A stretch of 64,000 nt of DNA from Mrakia gelida (lineage: Eukaryota; Basidiomycota; Tremellomycetes; Cystofilobasidiales; Mrakiaceae): the NCBI GenBank assembly GCA_024345305.1, contig BRON01000008.1, forward strand, positions 434,001 through 498,000, in the 5' to 3' direction. Below, one piece after another: positions 46,837-58,654 of this stretch (the stretch's first letter is position 1; the number at the start of each line of letters is the position of its first letter). The notes beneath the pieces are model-generated. The model was not told the origin of the DNA and ran no database searches. It worked only from the letters and a program-made list of their open reading frames with translations. Both the position numbers and the translations under genes were made by a program.

Positions 46837-49497
46837 ATGCCTTCCCTTCCCATCCACGACGGACCTTCCAAGACCACCTCCAGATCTCGGTCCCCCTTAA
46901 TCCTCCTTCTCGTTCTTCCCGTCCTCGCTGTCGTCCACATCGCCTCCCCCTTCTCCCCCCTCTCCGCCGCCAATCTCACCTCGCCGGCTTTGAGCGATGC
47001 CTCTACGATGGTCGCTTCATGCCCTATCCAAGGAGAGCCTCTCGTTCCCAAGAGGAAGCTCGTCCTTCCTGAGGGATACAGGGCTGAGAGTGCTGATAGG
47101 TTGAGTCAGGCAGTCGTGAGTTCTCAACGAAGTCCCCATCCATTCATCCTTCGAGCTCATCCTCCCTCCTCCCTCGCTCGTCTGACTCGCCGTCCCTTTG
47201 GGTTTCTGCTACAGCAAATCGCCACCATCTCGTACGACGACAACGGTCTTCCTACAGAAGACCCTCGATGGGCTCCCTTCTTCGACTTCCAGGTCTGGCT
47301 CGAGAAGACCTTCCCCGTCGTCTTCAAGTCGGAGTTCACCACCCTCGAGAAGGTCAACTCTCTCGGACTTCTCACCACCATCGAGGGATCCGACAAGGAC
47401 CTGAAACCTCTCCTCCTCCTCTCGCACTACGATGTCACTCCTGCCCCCCCCGCGACCTTCGACCGATGGACTGTGAGTGTAGAGCAAAAGACAGACAGAC
47501 GGACGAAGCCGCCGGGGAACCAAGCTGACCTCCGCGCTCTTTCTTCTCCCTTCCTTCTTCGTTTGATTGCTTCCTTCACTCAGCACGGCGCCTTCTCTGG
47601 ATTCAACGATGGAGAGTACATCTACGGGCGTGGAGCTTCGGACGATAAGACCCTCTTGGTGAGTTTCTAATCCCTTCCCTCTTCTTCGAGAAGAAAAAAC
47701 GCGTCGCTGATCTCATCGCGTTTCGTTTCGTCCTCCAGGTCGCTCAATACGAGGCTCTCACCCTTCTCCTCGCAGACCCTACCTTCGTCCCTCGACGAAC
47801 GATCCTTCTCTCCCACGGATTCGACGAGGAGGAGGTCTTCGGTTCGTTTCCTTTCTTCTTTGCCCTCTCGCCTTCGTGCAACAATCTCGAACTTATGCTC
47901 TCCCCTTTCTCAGCTCGACAGGGAGCTGGTGAGCTCGCCAAGTTCATCGAGGCTCGATACGGAAAGGACTCCATGCTTCTCGTTATCGACGAGGGTACTT
48001 CGATGGACAACAACGCTTGGGGAGCCGAGTTTGCTGTTCCTTCTTCTAGCGAGAAGGTGAGTGCTCGACCAGCTGTTTCTCAAGGGCGCGTCCTTCTTTG
48101 ACGTTCCTGGTCGCTGACCGACTCTTTTGTTCTCGTAGGGGTACATGGACGTCAAGATCACCGTTGGAACTGCTGGAGGTCACTCTTCCGTCCCTCCTGC
48201 TCACTCTGGAATCGGGATCGTTGGGGACATCGTTCACGCGATTGAGGTGAGCTCGTCGTTCCTTCGTAGTTCTCTCGCTGCGAAAGTCCTCAGGAACTCT
48301 TCGCTGATGACCTCTCTTGTTCTCATACTTCAAGGCCAACCCCTACCCAACTTCCGTTCGTCCCTCTCTTCTCCGCTCTCGCTCCCTCCTCTCGTTGCTT
48401 CACTGACCTCCCTCGTTTCGATCCTCGCCGCAACAGTTCAAGCACGACGACCCCATCCTCAGCTTCCTCGGATGTGCCGCTGAGCACTCTCCCAAGTTCC
48501 CCAAGGAGTGGAAGAAGCTCATCACCAACGGCTCGCCCAAGTCGATTCAGAAGCTCTCTGAGCTCTACGGAGACTCTGGGATCATGCAGCACGCGATGGT
48601 CACCACCACTCAGGCTATCGATGTTATCAACGGAGGATCGAAGGGTGAGCTCTCTTCTTCCCCAGCGAACGAACGAGGAGGAGCGAGAAGTCGATTGAAG
48701 AGGGGGAAGACGCGTCGTCGTTGAGCTCGAGCTGACCTTCCTCGCTTCTTCTTTTCTTTTTACCCTTCCCAGTCAACTCCCTCCCCGAGGAAGTCAGCCT
48801 CCTCATGAATCACCGAATCCAGTTCTCCTCCAACGTCTCCACCACCCAGCAACACCTCACCAACTCCATCGCTCCCATCGCGAAGAAGTTCGGACTCACC
48901 CTCTCTGCGTTCTCCAAGGAGGCTGGAACCGAAGCTGACGAGGTCCTCGGAGGCAAGTACGTCAAGATCGAGACGTTCGGTCTTCCCCTTGAGCCTGCGC
49001 CTAGGAGTTCACTCTCGGGAGGAGTCTGGGATATGTTCTCGGGCAGCATCAAGTGAGTTCGACGCGTCTTCCGGTTCTCTCCGTTCCGTTTGGCGCGTTC
49101 TCTCGCGCATCCTCTTACTGACCCCCCTTTCTGACTCCTCTCAGGTACGCCTTCCCCACCACGGATGGATCCCCTCGAATCGTCTCTCCCTTCGCTTCTA
49201 CTGGAAACACCGAGTTCGTGGCTCTTTCAACTCTTTTCGCCACGCCCTTCCTCGTCCCGCGTTCTCCCCTCGCTAACCATTCCTCCCCTTCCCTCATCTC
49301 TTCACATCACCAAAGTCTACCACTCCCTCTCCTCCTCGATCTTCCGATTCACCGGATCCCTCCCTCCCAAGTCCGGTGGTCGAAATGGGAACGCCCATAC
49401 CGTTGACGAGACGGCTTCGATTGATTCGCATCTTTCGATCATCAAGTGGATCCACTCGATTGCGCAGAACGCGGATGCTTATGAGGGGGAGGAGTAA
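46837..49497 (+). CDS. CPS1: M20 metallopeptidase, vacuolar Gly-Xaa carboxypeptidase (Cps1-like)
   Basis: The start chosen is ATG 46837, because the open frame upstream begins with a non-ATG codon. A type II transmembrane segment (L-I-L-L-L-V-L-P-V-L-A-V-V-H-I-A) anchors the protein, as in yeast Cps1. Zinc-site motifs in order: L-L-L-L-S-H-Y-D-V, G-R-G-A-S-D-D-K, H-G-F-D-E-E-E-V-F, V-I-D-E-G-T, G-T-A-G-G-H-S-S-V-P (dimerisation domain), E-A-G-T-E-A-D. The last exon carries the final ligand region N-A-H-T-V-D-E. Most junctions are canonical and in phase. The last one is not: after S-T-G-N-T-D the frame resumes at a position preceded by CACAT rather than CACAG (49307). The nearby AG at 49315 shifts the frame and would lose the terminal His. 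So the C-terminus may be broken or use an unusual acceptor. Confidence 0.88.
49214..49315 (+). other. Last intron of the M20 gene with a non-canonical or mutated 3' splice site
   Basis: The donor GTTCGT at 49214 and the branch CGCTAACC at about 49270 are good. The family-consistent exon resumes at 49308 (ACC AAA GTC TAC after the split Asp codon), but the two bases before it are AT, not AG. The first downstream AG is at 49314-49315 and shifts the frame into an early stop near 49406. Confidence 0.6.
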
Positions 49498-50075
49498 GGT
49501 TTGCGTGGTGCTGATGAAGGAGGGAGAGAGTTGGAGGGAGGAGGGAGGAAGAGTTGTATCGAGAAAAGGACGAGCAGGTGAAGGGAAGAGTTGGGTTGAT
49601 GAGGTTCGATAGTTGTGGTTCTCTTCTTGGTTTTTTTCGTGGTAGATTTTGATAGATGTCTTGCTTTTGGTCTTGGGGGAGGGAGTGAAAGAAAGCGACG
49701 AGCGGAGAGCGTGCGACCGAGACGCGACCCTCGACTCGGAGCTCAAGCTCAGACTCGAAGGAAGAGCCGAGGTCACAGCTGGGATGAGGCCTTTCAGCCG
49801 GTGGATAAGACGATGTGAGACAGAGGAAGAGCTGTCGTTTCTGGACGAGTCGGGATGAGGCGAAACGTCGAAGGCGAAGACCGACGTCGACGAGAACTGC
49901 TCGAGAGCTATGGGACGAGCGATATCGATGACGAGTAGCTGGAGGGGATGATATCCTTCCCGCAGATACGAACTCGCGAGTTCCGAAAGTCCTCAGAGAA
50001 GACGGCTTTGACGAGTCGATGCGAGGATGATTAGGTCGTTAAGCTCATTTCTTATTCCTCCTTCCTCCTTCTATC
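49498..50075. other. Convergent 3' intergenic region
   Basis: This lies between the 3' ends of the M20 gene and the uS19m gene. Mixed composition. No gene is seen. Confidence 0.55.
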
Positions 50076-50885
50076 TTACGATCCCTTGTTCTTCGTTTGC
50101 CTGATCCAAACCAAAGCCACATCACCGGTCAGCACTGACCACCTCGACCGTCCGAGAGCGAGGGACGGGGAGCAAAAGAAGACGAGAGAAGGGAGGGAGG
50201 GAGGGGAAAGGGAAGGGAAACGAACCTGAACGAAAAGTCCCTCCTCGTATGCGAGAACTCTCCCAGCTTGTATCCAATCATCTCGTCTGTGACGTTCACG
50301 TTCATGTACTGTTGATTTCGAGAAGAAGCGAGGCGGGAGAGGTCAGAGGAGGGGTTATGGACGAAGGAGGAAGGGAAGGAGAGAGGTGAGGTCGGAGGGA
50401 CGAACCTTCTTGCCGTTGTGGACCTCGAACTTGAGTCTGGGAGGCGAGGAAAAAGAGAGGGATGGAGTCAGTAACGTGTTGTGCTTCGATAGAAGCCATC
50501 TTCTCCCTCGAGGAAGTGAAGTAGAAGGGAGGGGAGCGAGCCCAACTTCGTCCTCCCTCCTCCGAGCTCACTCCTTCCCTTCCTCGATCCCAGAACAAAG
50601 ATGGGAAGGGACTCACCCTACGAAAGCGGGAATGATCTGGGCATCTCGGTGCTGAGTCCTAATCGGCCGCTTTGTCCTCATGTGCTCAGCCAGGTTGGGG
50701 AAGGAAGGGAAGAAGGGACCTGCGAGAGCGAGGGAAGGAAGGAAGGGAAAGAGAGCTCATCAGCATGGGAGGGTCGCTTCTTCCTACCCTCTGAAGACGC
50801 TCTGCTCCTCGTTTGGATGGGAAGATGATTGCTTACCTTTCCAGGTCGACCTTGATTTCGAAGAGAGAAGAAGCGAGGGTCGCAT
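50076..50885 (-). CDS. RSM19: Mitochondrial ribosomal protein uS19m (Rsm19)
   Basis: The gene is split into five small exons (50885-50837, 50719-50617, 50436-50406, 50308-50226, 50100-50076), 291 nt in one frame, 96 residues. The sequence follows yeast Rsm19 along its length: R-S-T-W-K-G-P, then T-K-R-P-I-R-T-Q-H-R-D-A, I-I-P-A-F-V-G-L-K-F-E-V-H-N-G-K-K, V-T-D-E-M-I-G-Y-K-L-G-E-F-S-H-T-R, and the end Q-T-K-N-K-G-S. It is a small-subunit head protein of the mitoribosome, binding rRNA near the decoding region. Donors include GTAAGC and two GTTCGT. None of the exons is long enough to stand out as an ORF. Length and motifs make the assignment secure. Confidence 0.93.
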
Positions 50886-51073
50886 GTTGGCTGCCTCGTC
50901 GTTGAGGAGTCCAAAGAGGAGAGCTCGGCGAAAGGGAAGGGACGAAAACGCAGACGTCGTTCGTTGCCTCCCAACACCATTCTTCCCTCCTTTTCCCTAC
51001 CTTCCACGACTTCGAAGAAGCTTCGTCCCTCGAGAGAACCATCACTCCCTCCTCGCACCTTTCTCCCTCCAAT

Positions 51074-52456
51074 ATGCCCCCCCGCCCACCTCCCTCCAAT
51101 CCAAGCAGGAACTTCCCGGACGAGGTCCTCCTCGAGATCGCCCAACACATCTACGATCCTCGTCCCATCGCCTTCTTCACCCCTCACGTCCTAGCAACGG
51201 CTCCCAGGAAGGCCAGTGAGGATGCCTCTCAGAGGAAGGATCTCTTCTCGTTCGGATCGGTTTCCCGTCGCTACAGGGCCGTCGCAAGACCGCTGCTGTT
51301 CGCGAGCGTTTGGCTCGGAGACGTCTACGAAGTCAAGCGACTGCTCGATCTACCAGAGATCCTCAAGCTCCTCAGGTGCGGCGTTCGTCCTCAATCCTTT
51401 TCTTCGCACACATTGTAAAGAGGTACTGACGGCAGCTGCTTCGCCAGGTTCCTCTACGTGGACTTCGACAGCATGGACAACGAAGACCTCCTCCGAATCC
51501 TCCTCCTCCTCCAATCTCTCCTCAATCAAACCCCTTCCCTTCTACACATCTCCTTCAAATCGGAGCACTCAGTCCACCATGGAGAAGACCAGTGCGACCT
51601 CACTCTCTTCGTCCTTCCCGCTCCCCTTCTTCTTCCAAACCTCGTCTCCCTCGAACTCGACGTCCCTTGCAACCGATGTTTTTCCCACCTCCTCGGAAGG
51701 TTCAAGGACTGCCCTCGACTCCAGCACCTCAAGATCACAGAGGATATCTTCAAGGCCAAAAGTTCGGCCCCCCCAACCTCCTTCCTCAACATGGTCGATC
51801 CCAACCTCTTCCCCGCGGGTCTTCGAGTTCTCTTCGTCGCCGTCGCGAACAGGCCTAAGCCGCGAGCAGAGCTCATCAAACGACTTCGCACTCGCTGTCC
51901 TCTCTTGGAAGATCTTCGGATCCACTGTTTCAAGTTCTTCTCTGTCACGAACGTAGCTCAGGCTGTCCCGTTCGACGAGTCGGTGAGGTCTCCTTCGTCC
52001 TCGTCACTCCCTCCCCTTTCACGACTCAGTCTAAATTATCTTCGACTCCTCTTCTTATCCGGTCACCAGCTCATTCAGCCCGTCATCTCCCTCCTGGGAT
52101 CCTTCAAGCATCTCCACACCGTCGATATCGACGACCTCCTCCCGAACCCAAGACCGAGGTGGTCGCCCTCTCCCTCCGATCAGCTCGAGGATGCCTACGA
52201 GATCGGAAACCAACGTCATGAACAAGCCTGGAAGGAGTACGGCCACCAGTTGGAGCTTTACATGGCGGAAGTGGTGAGGGAGATCAAGGCTTATGTGCCG
52301 AAGCTGAGGAGGTTTTGGTGGAACACGAAGACCGAGCGGTTCAACGGAAAGGCGATCAGTTCGAGTTCTAGGTATCGAAGGCACGAGCTGAAACTGGGGA
52401 ACGATGTCTTCCAGGTCGTTCAGGCCAGAAATCGAGCGGCGTACGTCAGGTGGTGA
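51074..52456 (+). CDS. F-box protein with leucine-rich-repeat-like region
   Basis: Two main exons, 51074-about 51375 and about 51449-52456. The N-terminal 75 residues contain an F-box-like motif (F-P-D-E-V-L-L-E-I-A-Q-H-I-Y, then F-G-S-V-S-R-R-Y-R-A-V-A-R-P-L-L-F-A-S-V). Downstream are repeated Leu-patterned strands (L-L-L-P-N-L-V-S-L-E-L-D-V-P, C-P-R-L-Q-H-L-K-I-T, C-P-L-L-E-D-L-R-I-H, F-K-H-L-H-T-V-D-I) typical of an F-box LRR substrate receptor of an SCF ubiquitin ligase. The end Y-V-R-W-stop sits on a GTGAGT donor; if that intron is removed the junction again makes TGA (Y-V-R-stop). The substrate is unknown. Confidence 0.8.
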
Positions 52457-53133
52457 GTCTCGTTCTCGTCGCGTCGCCTCGTCTCTTTTTCTCGCTCTCG
52501 GACACCGTCGCTGAGCGTTGTTTCTTTCGCGGCTGTCAATCGTCTATATAGAGAGAGTCAGCTTTGCTCTGCTGCTCTTTCAACTCGCCGACCTTTTCAG
52601 ATCCAAGCTCTCAAACCTTTGGTCAGGTCAGTCGTCTTCGTCGTGATCTCTTCGTTCCTCGACCCCTCCTTCGATCTCCTCGCTGACCTTGCCCTCTCTC
52701 CCCTTCCCTTCTCCTCCGCTCAGGACCTCACCTCGATGATCTCTCTCCATCGCTACACCACCTAGGATACCACGATCTATGCCGATTGTCGTCCACCCGT
52801 GATCGTTCGTTCGGTCGCTCGACGTGTCTTCCATCTCGCGAGTTCATCTTTCTCGTCGAGTCGTTTGAAGTTAAGAGACGAGCACACATTGATAAGCATT
52901 AAGAGAGATACCGAGCACTACTACTAGAAAACAACGGAGAGAGAGAGATAACAAAGACGAAAGGGAAAGGCGAACGAAATAATGAAGAAAGGCAACCCGA
53001 CTCTCGAAGAAGAGCGATCGAACCGAACCAAGAAAGAGAGACCAACCACGTCCCAAATGGGAGCACCAGCGCCGTCCAAAGATTGTCTAGAGGAACAAGA
53101 TCACGATGAGCGAAACAGAATGGGGGGAAGAAT
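52457..53133 (+). other. 3' region with apparent UTR introns, then convergent spacer
   Basis: After the F-box stop two plus-strand introns are visible: GTGAGT at 52454 with an acceptor TTTTCAG near 52599, and GTCAGT near 52628 with GCTGAC and an acceptor GCTCAG near 52722. The remainder is flank of the kleisin gene. No other gene. Confidence 0.5.
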
Positions 53134-56100
53134 CTAAGCAGCGACTCCAGTTCCTCGCCAGAGACGATCCTTAGCCTTGACCGAGATGTCGGCGTAGGCT
53201 TCAGGTTGCTCGAGCTTGAGGCAGTCCTTGGTTCCGAGCACGAGGAGCTCGAAGAAGAAAGCGGCGGCGGCTCGTCGAGTAGTCTGCGGTTGGGAGAGAG
53301 AAGGAAGAAGGAGTCAGCACGACGAACAAAGGTGGACGAGACGAGACGCGTCGAAGAACGACGCAGAGAGAGAGAGCAAACGAACCTTCTCCGAGATCTT
53401 CTCGAAGCTGATCGACTTCTCCTCACCAGCAGCAGGAGCAACAGGAGCGGCTCTCTCCTCTCCCTCCACAACCTCCTTATCCTCTCCCAACTCCCTCCTC
53501 AACACACCCATCGCCCTCGCAGTGTTCCGACTGACGTGTCGCACCCTCCCCTGCTCCTCCGCCGCACTAGCAGCATCCTCTCCACCAGCCATCACACTCC
53601 CACTTCTCGCACTCCCAGCTCGGGATCCCGACCTTCTGCTCCTCTGCGAGTCGTCCTGGGACGAAGCGGCTCCTCCATCGGCGCGTCGAGGTCGACTGTC
53701 GAAGATGTCGAGAGGTCCTCCTCCTGAAGCGGGGGCCATGGATCCAGCGATGGATCCTTCGTTGTGGTTCTCGTCGTAGGCGTCGGCTCCAACGTCGTCG
53801 AGCATTCCGTTTCCGTTCGAGTGGATCTCGTCGTCCTCCTCGTCTGAATCCTCTCCTCGACCAGCTCCGGAGGGACGAGTTCGAGCCTTCTTGGCTTTGG
53901 GAGTTCCGTCCTCGTTGAACTCGTCCTGGACTCCATCGACGTCGTCGTTCCAAGGCTGAACGTCTCCCATGTCGAAGTTATCGTTGTCGTCCATGGGGAA
54001 AGCGAGATCGTCTCCTCCTCCTCCTCCTGCCGCGAAGTCGTCTCCTCCGAACGCAAGATCGTCGTGATCTCCAGCTCGCGAGCTTCCTCCCAATCCCAAA
54101 CTCAACGCTCGACTCTCCCTTCGAGCAGCCTCGACGTCCTCATCCTCCCCAGCCTCGATCCTAGCCTTCTTCCTCGCCTGCTCCTCCTCTCCTCCAGCCT
54201 CCCTCCTCCTCCTCAGCATCCCCAGGGGAAGCAGGAACATGCTCGCCAGCTCCGGTCCCAGCCCAGGGGGTCCAGCGTAGAGAAGCTCCTCTCCTCCCTT
54301 GGCGGCCATCTGCGTTGGGAGGTAGTGGGCGACGGGGTCGGCTCGGATGGCGAGGAGTCGGATGACGGTTCGAGAGGAGGGGATGAAGCGTTGAGGAGTG
54401 AGGATGGCGGAGAGGTCTCGGTTCTGACGGTTGGATTGGGAGGCGGAGATGTTTCGGTCTCCAGAGAGCTCGGTGGTCTCGTCGATGATGACTCGGACGG
54501 TCTTCTTCTTCTTGACGGCGGAGGAGGAAGGGTTGGCGAGAGCGGATTGCTTTCCGGCGAGGGTGTTGACTCGAGCGGCGGTTCGGGGAGTGAAATTGGC
54601 GATGGAGGACTCGTGGAGGGATTGGTTGGCGTCGGCAGGAGGAGTGGCGAGTCTCGAAGCTGAGGGAAGCGGGTAGAAAGGAAGAAAGGAAGGGGAAAGG
54701 GAGGAAGGAAGGACGCGAGGTCAGCTCGAGCAACGCGCGAGACTTGAAGGCGCCAACGAGAAGGGTAGATGTCGCACTCACATTCTCGGCTCTCTCTCCT
54801 CTCTCCGGAAGCATCCAGCTCAGGCAGAACTCCTCCGTCGTCGTTCCCGAAGTCGAATCCGGCTCCGTCGTCCGCGTAAGGGTCTCCGTTGCCCAAATCG
54901 AGTCCAAGATCGATGTCGTCCATAGGCTGGTAGTCCATCTCTCCCTGGTTGAAGTCGATGTCCATATCCCCTCCCAGATCTCCCGACCTATCTCCCAACA
55001 CCGACATATCCTTCTCCCCATCCGCTCCGAACCTCGAACCCATCGACAGACGAGCAGCTCGCTCTGGGGCAGCGTCTCGACCGAACTCGACTGCTGAGAC
55101 GGTCTCGTCCGGGTCCTGCTCCTCGTCCTCGTCGAGTCCAAGATCGAGTCCGAGATCGAAGTCCTGGGATTGGAATCCATCTGCTGGTCCAACGTCGAAG
55201 TCGTTGATTCCTCCGTCGAAGTCCATGTCGAAGTGGGCGTCGGCTAGCGAGATGTCTCCTGCTCGAGCGACGTGGTTTCCGGTTGGGTGGAAGTCGGGGA
55301 TACCGAGGTCCCTGTAGGGGTTGAAAGAAAGAGCCAAGTAAAGGTCAGACGAGGGAAGATGGGAGGAAAGGGAAAGGAGGGTGGGTGGGAGGCGAGGGAA
55401 GGGAAGGAGGAGCAGAACGAGACGTACCAATCCAGATCGAGACCGTAAGCATCACCCTCGTCCATGTTGATATCGTTGTTGGGAGCAGCCAGCTGATCCT
55501 CTGAGAGATCTACGAGAACAGGTCGGATTTGCTAAGGAAGGTGGGAAGGGGCAAAGGAGGAGGGTAGAACAAAGGTCAACTCGACGCTCTCCCTTCCCGT
55601 TCAAAGCTCATCCAAAGAAGCAACGAAGCGAGATACTCACCATCTTGATGGTCACGAGAGCGTCGTTACAGTCATCTAAGAGGTACTTGGCTTTCCGAGA
55701 GTAAATCCTGCATACTCCGAGGAGGAGTTGACCTGAGACTCGAAGGGCGATAGGCTCCTCTTCGACCTTCAGGATGTCCTCTGCGAGCAGCGAACAAGGA
55801 AAGAGAAGGATCAGTATTCGAGCATGGGAGAGGGTTCACCAACCAGTGATATGCTCTGACAAGTCCAGCAGTCTATGCTAGAGCAACTGCTGGTCCAAAT
55901 GACGCGTAGGAGAACAACCCCTCTCACTGCCTTCCTCCCTTCCCTCCTCCCCTTCCCTTCAGCATCCTCTCCCTCCTCCCTGCCTCCCATCCACCCTCCC
56001 AGACGCGTCCAACTCATCCTCAAGAAGCAGAAGAAAGATCGTCTGTACTCACTGACACTCTGAACGACATCTACCGAGTTGAACTGGACCTTTGTGAGCT

Positions 56101-56176
56101 TGGATTCCATGTGAGCGGCCATCCACACCTTCGCGAGGGCTCCCTTCTTGGTGAGGATCGAATCAGAGTAGAACAT
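53134..56176 (-). CDS. RAD21: Cohesin alpha-kleisin Rad21/Scc1 (Mcd1)
   Basis: This is the ring-closing subunit of mitotic cohesin. The start [22 protein letters not shown] is at 56176 and matches the Smc3-binding N-terminus. The following exons give K-L-T-K-V-Q, then [28 protein letters not shown], both diagnostic. The long middle is acidic and disordered. The C-terminal winged helix ([24 protein letters not shown]) binds Smc1; stop TAG 53136-53134. A D-V-E-A-A-R in the acidic middle fits the separase consensus ([D/S]-x-E-x-x-R). Eight or so exons. It is Rad21-type rather than Rec8 by the N-terminal wording, but I cannot exclude a dual role. Confidence 0.93.
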
Positions 56177-56513
56177 CCTCTGAAGATCTAGATGAGATGA
56201 GATGAGTTGGGGAGAGAGCGGAGGGGGAGGAGGATGAGGGAGTTGAAATGTCAAGAAGGGCGGATGGGAAGGGAGGGGAGGGTGGAGTTGGGAGGTGAAC
56301 GCGATCCGGCGAGGGCGAGGGGAAATGAAGAGGCGAGATGGCGGGTCGATTTCGAGCGTTTTTTCTTCGTCTTTCTGATGAGATCAAAGCCGTGTACGTA
56401 GCTCATGTATAGAAGACTGGGGAGTAGAATGGAATCGTGACGACCAAGAAAACGTAAAGCATCTAAAAAATCCTAGAACTGGCGACCGACTTGTTCTCGC
56501 GACGCATCCCTCC
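56177..56513. other. Intergenic: kleisin promoter and RTA1-like 3' flank
   Basis: 337 bp, G/A-rich on the plus strand near the kleisin start. No gene is seen. Confidence 0.55.
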
Positions 56514-58391
56514 TCAAACCCTCTCGACCTCCTTCTTCTTGCTCCTCATACCGAGCGAGACGTTTCTGGTTCGCGTCTCTAGGATGCGACCAGGATGGAG
56601 GACGTTGAGGGTGACCAAAGCGCAGATAATCATGGCGCCGTCTGTTCGAGAGGAAAAGCCAAACCGATTAGGGAACGAAAACGCGTCAAAAAGCGAGGGA
56701 GACGAACCGAGAACGTTGAAGAGCAGCTGGCTCGAGATTATGGGTCCGCTCTAATTCCCGAAAGCGTAAAGCGAGGCAGTCAGAAACGGCGATAAGGTGA
56801 AGAGGCAAGAAAGCGACGCGTCGTCGTCCAAACTTCGACTCACCCAGCCTTGGCTCAGTTCCTGTTGGGAAGAGAAGCAAAGACTTGTCAGACCGAAACT
56901 TTGAGGCATGCTTCGAGGTCGAGTACTCACAGCGGTTCGATAAAGAGATCGCACGAAGATGAGCAACGTCGTCAAGCTCAACCCGAACACGACGAGCTTC
57001 CATTTCTTCGCGTCCTCCTCCGCCTCCGACTCAGCGGGAGATTTCTCGATGGTCTTGAAGGAAGCTGGGGTAGCAGTGGAGTTGAGGTTGAGTTGGTAGG
57101 ACGAGGGAGGATCCGACGGAGTAACGAAGGGAGCAGGTTCGGCGGATCGAAGAGGACGATCTCGAAGCCACCGATAGACGACTGAAGGCGAAAAGGAAAG
57201 TGTGGTTCAGTGAACCGAGAGCTGGTGATAAGATGGAGCGACTCACACTCCGATCCGAGGCAGATGAAGATGATCATGAAGGCTGAGACGGAAGTGAACA
57301 GAAGAAGTCAGAAACGATGAACGCGACGCGACGAGGAAATCAGCGAAGCTGACCTTCTTGGAGGACGATACCAGCGAGGATGACTCGAGCTCCTGAATTG
57401 ATGAAGAGGAGCGAAAGCGGTCAGAAGGGCAGCTCGGGCTGGGGTGGGCGAAAGAGAGACGAGGCTGACCTTTGTTGGGATCCGGAGGGGGAATAGCTCT
57501 GGACTGAGCAGCGATCGATGCCATCGCTCCTCCTACCGACTGGATGGAAAGGCAGGTGATATCCGCAGTGCAGAAGATGAAGGAGTACTGAGGGAGGGAG
57601 AGTAAAAGTCAGATGAGACGTTGGAGTCGACGCGACGAGGAGAAGACGGAACCCAGACCCAGAGGGGTTGAGGGTGACAAGATCGGTAGGCGCACCGTTC
57701 GAGGTCTCAATCGAGAGTACTGAGGTCCGAGGGAGTTAATGACGAGGCCTGAAGAGAGAGGGAAGAGATGTGCTGAGCTCAAGATCGACGCGAACGCGAA
57801 AGCGGACAGCTTGGCTCGCGGACGTACCGAGGATCAAGTAGCAGCCCCCGAGAATGAAGACGGGCCCTAAACCAAGACAGATAAGGTTTCCGAGGAAGGG
57901 ATCAAGTCTGCAGAGAAAAAATGCAGGCATCAGTTGGGTTCGCATCGAACGTAGAGACGAAGCTCAAAAACGAGTGAACTCACAACCTCGGGTTCTTCGA
58001 ACTCCAAAGCCTGAAGCACCATCCTATGACCTCGAGAAAAGCTCCAGCCAATACGGTGAAGAGGAGCCACCAGAGTCGGTAGCGAACTGCCTGGGCGAGG
58101 TGGACGACTGGAGGTTTCGAAGAGAAAGCGACGCGTCGAGGTCAGAAGAAGTTGAGGTCGAAGGAGAGCTTGTTGCGAGCGTCTCACTAGCTGAAATGGA
58201 GAAGAGAACGACGAAGATGATACAGGTCGACTGAGTGGGTACGAAGCTGAGAAGAAGAGGTGGAAGGGAGCGAGGGGGCGATGGTCAGATCGAGCGGGCT
58301 GAGATCGAGTTGGGAAGAAACGAACGAGGAAGGAAGACTCGAACACTCACTTGTAGAGAGCCGTATCTGAGCTTGTTCGAACTCCCGACAT
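56514..58391 (-). CDS. RTA1-family seven-transmembrane protein, copy 1
   Basis: The start M-S-G-V-R-T-S-S-D-T is at 58391 and the stop is at 56514. About ten exons encode a multi-pass protein with the RTA1 signatures. These are Y-N-F-V-P-T-Q-S-T-C-I-I-F-V-V-L-F, W-W-L-L-F-T-V-L-A-G-A-F-L-E-V-I-G-W, L-G-P-V-F-I-L-G-G-C-Y-L-I-L-G, S-F-I-F-C-T-A-D-I-T-C-L-S-I-Q-S-V-G-G-A, and I-F-V-R-S-L-Y-R-T-A-E. The family includes yeast Rta1 and Rsb1, linked to sterol-drug resistance and long-chain-base export across the plasma membrane. A charged cytosolic loop sits before the sixth helix. The C-terminus ends L-G-M-R-S-K-K-K-E-V-E. It is a tandem paralogue of the next gene upstream. Confidence 0.87.
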
Positions 58392-58654
58392 GACGGTTGA
58401 GGCTATCTATTTGTGGTGATGGGTGGTGGGGAAGGAAGGAAACAAGCAGAGTTGAACGTTCAGTCGAGAACTTGGCAAAAGAGAAGGAAGCGAGGTCGGA
58501 ACCGAGCCATCGACGGTCTCCTTTCTCCTTCTCTCCGTTCGCTCTCTTCCTTGGAAACTCCGCGATGCGCCTGAGAGAGGCAAAAGACACGCTGAAATGG
58601 ATAAAGATACGAATGGGCAGAGATGAGCTGAAAAATCTAGCGAACGTTCTCGGA

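Noticed and set aside
54161..55430. Two long overlapping minus-strand frames (343 and 405 residues) in the kleisin region
   Set aside because: One is a read-through of kleisin exons and introns and the other is its out-of-frame shadow; the kleisin exon chain explains the region.
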